Source: Thermodesulfovibrio sp.
GTDB lineage: Bacteria > Nitrospirota > Thermodesulfovibrionia > Thermodesulfovibrionales > JdFR-85
Assembly (NCBI GenBank): GCA_027050975.1
Contig: JALUAR010000183.1
Coordinates: 2,694 to 11,719, forward strand
Direction: 5' to 3'
Length of the DNA stretch: 9,026 bases
A model generated the notes under the pieces. That model saw nothing but the letters and a program-made list of their open reading frames with translations, searched no databases and was not told where the DNA came from. Shown here one piece after another: positions 7,736 through 9,026 of this stretch. Both the position numbers and the translations under genes were made by a program. Numbering within the stretch: the stretch's first letter is position 1; every line of letters starts with the position of its first letter.

Positions 7736-7740
7736 GGGGG
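7736..7740 (+). promoter_or_regulatory. Ribosome-binding site of the response regulator
   Basis: A purine run AAAGGGGG ends at 7740, 6 nt before the ATG at 7747. GGGGG is not the ideal AGGAGG but is well placed, and the protein starting here begins directly with the first beta strand of a receiver domain (KILVVDDD), so the start is secure. Confidence 0.6.
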
Positions 7741-7746
7741 TGCAGG

Positions 7747-8094
7747 ATGAAAATTCTGGTTGTTGATGATGACCCAGCCATCAGGATGCTTTACAAGGAG
7801 GAGCTTGAGGATGAAGGATACGAGGTGGTGGTTGCTTCATCAGGTCAGGAAGCCCTGAAGCTGTTCGATGAACAGGAGTTCGACCTTGTAACACTGGATA
7901 TTCTTATGCCTGATATGGATGGCATCCAGGTGCTGAGGAAGATGAAGGAGAAGAGGCCGAGGGTTCCGATAGTCATGTCAACGGCATATGACTACAGGGA
8001 TGACTTTGCTGTTTGGGCCTCTGAGGCCTATGTGGTAAAATCATCTGACACAACAGAGTTGAAAGAGACCATAAGGAGGCTGCTGAAGAAGTAA
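7747..8094 (+). CDS. Single-domain response regulator (CheY/Spo0F-like receiver)
   Basis: This is a 115-aa cytosolic phosphoacceptor consisting of one receiver domain and nothing else. The acidic pocket is D7-D8-D9 in KILVVDDD, and the phosphoacceptor is D51 in TLDILMPDMDG. The switch threonine is T79 in IVMSTA, the switch aromatic position is Y95, and the conserved lysine is K98. The residue after that lysine is Ser (KSSD), where most receivers have a cis-proline (KP). There is no DNA-binding, enzymatic or other output domain, so it must act by protein contact or as a phosphorelay intermediate. It follows the orphan kinase by 134 bp and is the natural partner, although pairing is inferred from position. 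A separate -10 box upstream suggests it can be expressed apart from the kinase. It ends 2 nt before the next gene, so the two are likely cotranscribed. Confidence 0.94.
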   Translation: MKILVVDDDPAIRMLYKEELEDEGYEVVVASSGQEALKLFDEQEFDLVTLDILMPDMDGIQVLRKMKEKRPRVPIVMSTAYDYRDDFAVWASEAYVVKSSDTTELKETIRRLLKK

Positions 8095-8096
8095 TC

Positions 8097-9026
8097 ATGA
8101 ATATAGAGACTGTTATTCCCCTTTACGGCGGTTATACCCTTGGCAGGGATGACGGTGTGGTTTTTGTCGAGGGAGCCATTCCCGGAGAGGTTGTAGAGGC
8201 AGAGATAGTTGAAAAGAAGAAGAACTATAGAATTGCCCGTGTCAAAAGGGTCATAGAGGCCTCTCCTGACAGAGTTGTACCGGCATGTCCTGTTTTCGGG
8301 CTCTGCGGAGGATGTCACTACCAGATGATAAACTATGAGAGACAGGTCAGAATAAAAGAAGAGATTATTCTTGACTGTCTCAAGCGTATTGCCAGGATGG
8401 AGGTACAGTTAGATGCACCTCTTTATGGGGAGCCCTGGCATTATCGTAAAAGGGCCCAGATAAAAGTCTCAAAAGAGGGAAAAATAGGATTTTATCGCCC
8501 CCTTTCCCATGATGTTGTGGAGTTTGAAGAATGTCTTCTGCTGAGTCCGGAACTGAATAACATAATCAAGAGGCTAAAATCCCAGACAATCCCTCAGGGA
8601 GTTCGAGAGATACATCTTCATAGTGGTGATGTTATTGTTGCCTCTGTTTTCGGAGAAGGCATAGACAGGGAGTCCCTGATAGGATTTGCAAAAAAGGCCG
8701 GAATCTCGGGGATTGCTTTTCATGGAGAGCATCTCTACGGAGCGGACAGAACCTGTCTTTCCCTGAAATTGAGTGATGAGGAAGGGTATCTGTATTGTGT
8801 ATCGGCAGGGACTTTCTTCCAATCGAACTGGTTGCTTAACAGAAAGGTGGTGGCAATTGTGACAGAGTTTGTACGTACAATCGGTTCGGAAAGGGTTATA
8901 GATCTGTACTCCGGTGCCGGTAACTTCAGCATACCTGCTGCAGCTCACGTACGCGAGGTGATTGCTGTCGAAGAAAATTCCACTGCCTCCAGTGATGCAG
9001 TGGAAAATGCACAACTGAACGAAATC
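8097..9026 (+). CDS. TrmA/RlmC/RlmD-family RNA (uracil-C5) methyltransferase (3'-truncated by window edge)
   Basis: Enzymes of this family put a methyl group on C5 of specific uridines in tRNA or 23S rRNA using SAM. The 310 codons seen run to the window edge without a stop. Residues 1-55 resemble the N-terminal TRAM RNA-binding domain (GGYTLGRDDGVVFVEGAIPGE pattern). The Fe-S cluster motif follows: C64, C70 and C73 in CPVFGLCGGC, with the fourth ligand probably C146 in FEECLL. The start of the Rossmann methyltransferase domain is visible in GTFFQSN (239-244) and motif I, DLYSGAGNFSIP (269-280). The catalytic Cys and general base lie beyond the edge. The RlmD-like Fe-S ligands argue against TrmA proper, but rRNA and tRNA targets cannot be separated here. 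The ATG is 2 nt after the receiver's stop. The good AAGGAGG at 8073-8079 is 17 nt away, too far, so translation probably depends on coupling or the weak GAAG at 8088-8091. Confidence 0.93.
   Translation, partial: MNIETVIPLYGGYTLGRDDGVVFVEGAIPGEVVEAEIVEKKKNYRIARVKRVIEASPDRVVPACPVFGLCGGCHYQMINYERQVRIKEEIILDCLKRIARMEVQLDAPLYGEPWHYRKRAQIKVSKEGKIGFYRPLSHDVVEFEECLLLSPELNNIIKRLKSQTIPQGVREIHLHSGDVIVASVFGEGIDRESLIGFAKKAGISGIAFHGEHLYGADRTCLSLKLSDEEGYLYCVSAGTFFQSNWLLNRKVVAIVTEFVRTIGSERVIDLYSGAGNFSIPAAAHVREVIAVEENSTASSDAVENAQLNEI

Larger units (their letters stand above)
7613..7746 (+). other. Intergenic gap between kinase and response regulator
   Basis: This 134-bp A+T-rich gap is the largest non-coding stretch in the window. 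It holds a small imperfect hairpin (TGATG at 7626-7630 pairing with CATCA at 7636-7640, 5-nt loop) without a following T-run, a consensus -10 box, and the response-regulator ribosome-binding site. I see no tRNA, riboswitch-like fold or convincing intrinsic terminator, so read-through from the kinase cannot be excluded. Confidence 0.6.

Noticed and set aside
8574..9014. 146-codon open frame on the minus strand opposite the RNA methyltransferase
   Set aside because: The + strand frame encodes unmistakable Fe-S and SAM motifs. The minus-strand product has no motif or ribosome-binding site of note.
1..9026. Mobile element, CRISPR array, defence island or biosynthetic cluster
   Set aside because: No transposase, integrase, inverted terminal repeats, spaced direct repeats, or defence or toxin families are visible. 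All six genes are housekeeping or signalling types with uniform base composition.

Overview
The window (about 45% G+C by eye) is a compact stretch of bacterial chromosome with six protein-coding genes, all on the + strand, and almost no non-coding DNA. The source looks like a Gram-negative-type, probably anaerobic bacterium of the Nitrospirota / Desulfobacterota kind. This placement is an inference from three things: the AGA/AGG/ATA-rich codon use, the very large multi-sensor histidine kinase, and the Fe-S-dependent RNA-modification genes. No marker gene here settles it. I see no transposase, phage gene, CRISPR array, tRNA, rRNA or obvious toxin/defence gene.

Layout. (1) Bases 1-894 hold the 3' part of rlmN, the radical-SAM RNA adenine-C2 methyltransferase; its start lies outside the window. 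(2) A 91-bp gap with a plausible promoter leads to a tightly packed three-gene run. It contains a GalT-family nucleotidyltransferase (986-1984), glycogen synthase glgA (1981-3432, 4-bp overlap) and a 1398-residue membrane sensor histidine kinase (3416-7612, 17-bp overlap with glgA). (3) A 134-bp gap with a consensus -10 box precedes a single-domain response regulator (7747-8094). (4) Two bases later begins a TrmA/RlmD-type RNA m5U methyltransferase (8097 onward), which runs off the right edge.

How the genes may work together. The GalT-like protein and GlgA are both sugar-nucleotide enzymes. The GalT-like protein carries HTHSQ in place of the classical HPHGQ, and it has a second CxxC. These features recall the plant ADP-glucose phosphorylase branch of the family, so it may act on ADP-glucose, the GlgA donor, rather than in the Leloir pathway. 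The kinase is cotranscribed and probably translationally coupled to glgA, which suggests a link between storage-polysaccharide metabolism and signalling. It has two TM segments, HAMP, then GAF-GAF-PAS-PAS-GAF-PAS and a complete HisKA/HATPase core. Two of its PAS domains contain Cys/His clusters that could sense metal, redox state or a cofactor. The stand-alone receiver is the obvious candidate partner, but it has no output domain, so the target of the pathway is not visible here.

The window is mostly ordinary. The points worth a second look are the GalT/GlgA pairing, the glgA-kinase overlap, the Cys/His PAS domains, a perfect 12-bp in-frame tandem duplication inside the third GAF domain, and the receiver's Lys-Ser in place of Lys-Pro.
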